Shown one piece after another: positions 5,565 to 6,437 of a stretch of DNA of 6,437 nucleotides. The position numbers and the translations under genes were made by a program. Source of the stretch: Lentisphaerota bacterium (lineage in GTDB: Bacteria > Verrucomicrobiota > Kiritimatiellia > RFP12 > UBA1067). The stretch is taken from contig JALHET010000119.1 of NCBI GenBank assembly GCA_022839525.1, positions 1-6,437 on the forward strand, given 5' to 3'. The notes under the pieces were generated by a model, which saw nothing but the letters and a program-made list of their open reading frames with translations, ran no database searches and was not told the origin of the DNA. Within the stretch, counting starts at the first letter, position 1, and every line of letters begins with the position of its first letter.

Positions 5565-6437
5565 ATGAAAAAGAGAATGATCGGTAATTTTTTGGCGGTG
5601 TGCGGTTTGGTCGTGACGGTGCTTTCGGGCGGAGCGCAAGAGCCGGCGGCAGAGATACGGGGCGCGCCCGTACAACAGAAGCGCGCGGAAATCCTGTGGA
5701 CTAAAGTGCTGTGCAAACAGCCGGGGCGTTATATCGGTTGGCCGACCGCCTGCCTGCGGAAAAACGGCGAGTTGCTGGCTGTTTTTTCCGGCGACCGCGA
5801 CGGGCACGTCTGCCCGTTCGGCAAGGTGCAGATGATCCGAAGCACAGATTTTGGCGAGACGTGGTCCGCAGCGAGAACCATTTGCAACACGCAGCTTGAT
5901 GACCGCGACGCAGGTATCGTTGAACTGCCCAATGGCGATCTGGTGGTGGCATGGTTCACCTCGGTGGCCTACATGGAAAGCACTCGCGACCGGAGTAAAC
6001 TCAAGCCCGGCTCGCCGCAGTTCTATTGGTGGCTTCACGATGAGAAGCTTCCGCACGCGGTCAAGCAGGAGTGGCTCGGTTATTTCACGGTGCGCTCCAG
6101 CGACGGCGGCAAGACATGGGAAGCGCCGGTGAGAACTCACGGTTCCGCCAATCACGGCCCGATCGTGTTGAAAGATGGACGGCTGCTGATGGTGGGGCGG
6201 CGTTGGCTGGGCGACGGAACCTCCGCCGTGTGGAAGGAAGGCAAGCATGAGCTGACCGTCGAAGAGTCACGCGACAACGGTCGTTCCTGGCAGCTTATCG
6301 CGATGATCGAACCCACACCGCCCGATGAGATCGGCCAGTTTCACGAGCCGCATCTGGTGGAGACCGATGACGGCTGTTTGGTGGCGCAGTTCCGGTTCCA
6401 CGCCAAACCCGCACCGGGTGAGAAACGCCGTGACGAG
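5565..6437 (+). CDS. Secreted exo-alpha-sialidase-like BNR protein, N-terminal 291 residues (3' end outside window)
   Basis: The frame runs open from ATG 5565 to the right edge. The N terminus MKKRMIGNFLAVCGLVVTVL is a classic Sec signal, with likely cleavage after A24 (GGA-QE). Three Asp boxes follow: STDFGETW (93-100), SSDGGKTW (178-185) and SRDNGRSW (235-242). The segment GRYIGWPT (54-61) resembles the RIP-type motif that carries the first arginine of the sialidase triad, making R55 a candidate. The DDRDAG motif (112-117) could carry the acid/base Asp, and FHEPHLVE (259-266) carries a conserved-looking Glu. These are family-based inferences. Likely reaction: release of terminal sialic acid or a related sugar outside the cytoplasm; unsaturated uronyl or other substrates cannot be excluded. 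The partial gene at nt 2-643 shows the C-terminal half expected of a similar protein, so the two may be paralogues. Confidence 0.85.
   Translation, partial: MKKRMIGNFLAVCGLVVTVLSGGAQEPAAEIRGAPVQQKRAEILWTKVLCKQPGRYIGWPTACLRKNGELLAVFSGDRDGHVCPFGKVQMIRSTDFGETWSAARTICNTQLDDRDAGIVELPNGDLVVAWFTSVAYMESTRDRSKLKPGSPQFYWWLHDEKLPHAVKQEWLGYFTVRSSDGGKTWEAPVRTHGSANHGPIVLKDGRLLMVGRRWLGDGTSAVWKEGKHELTVEESRDNGRSWQLIAMIEPTPPDEIGQFHEPHLVETDDGCLVAQFRFHAKPAPGEKRRDE

Noticed and set aside
5565..5606. Lipoprotein signal at C13 of the second sialidase-fold protein
   Set aside because: The residues before the Cys are L-A-V, with Val at -1 instead of Gly/Ala/Ser, and a normal signal-peptidase I site follows at A24.
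5529..6248. 239-codon open frame on the - strand opposite the second sialidase-fold gene
   Set aside because: The + frame has three Asp boxes and a signal peptide; the - frame shows no family features.

Overview
The window is high-GC bacterial DNA with all recognisable genes on the + strand: two partial BNR/sialidase-fold genes flank one intact 1493-residue secreted repeat protein. This mix (secreted sialidase-like hydrolases, a giant protein with autotransporter-associated beta-strand repeats but no outer-membrane barrel, and gaps full of 7-8 bp tandem repeats) suggests a polysaccharide- or mucin-degrading member of the PVC superphylum, perhaps Kiritimatiellota/Verrucomicrobiota. That placement is inference from gene style; there is no marker gene here.

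Layout: nt 2-643 is the 3' part of a BNR-repeat (sialidase-fold) gene. Nt 644-740 is a 97-bp gap with octamer and heptamer repeats and the Shine-Dalgarno of the next gene. Nt 741-5222 encodes an exported protein made of three ~470-500 residue beta-solenoid-type modules, each ending in one PATR-like repeat and a closing motif. Nt 5223-5564 is a 342-bp gap built almost entirely of repeats: an 11-12 unit octamer array, a small hairpin, an inverted pair of REP-like palindromes, heptamers ending in AAC, an inverted pair of 22-bp palindromes differing only by two compensated base-pair swaps, and a hairpin next to the next ribosome binding site. Nt 5565 to the right edge is the 5' part of a second secreted sialidase-fold gene.

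The likely theme is extracellular glycan handling: the hydrolases would cleave sialic acid or related sugars while the large protein acts as a surface or matrix scaffold. No residue directly shows the scaffold's ligand, and co-transcription is doubtful because each gap is repeat-rich.

The most unusual signals are in the gaps. The octamer array brackets the giant gene as exact 30-bp direct repeats 4617 bp apart and supplies the stop codon of the upstream gene. The two inverted palindrome pairs look like structured mobile or RNA-level elements; the 22-bp pair shows covariation directly in the sequence.
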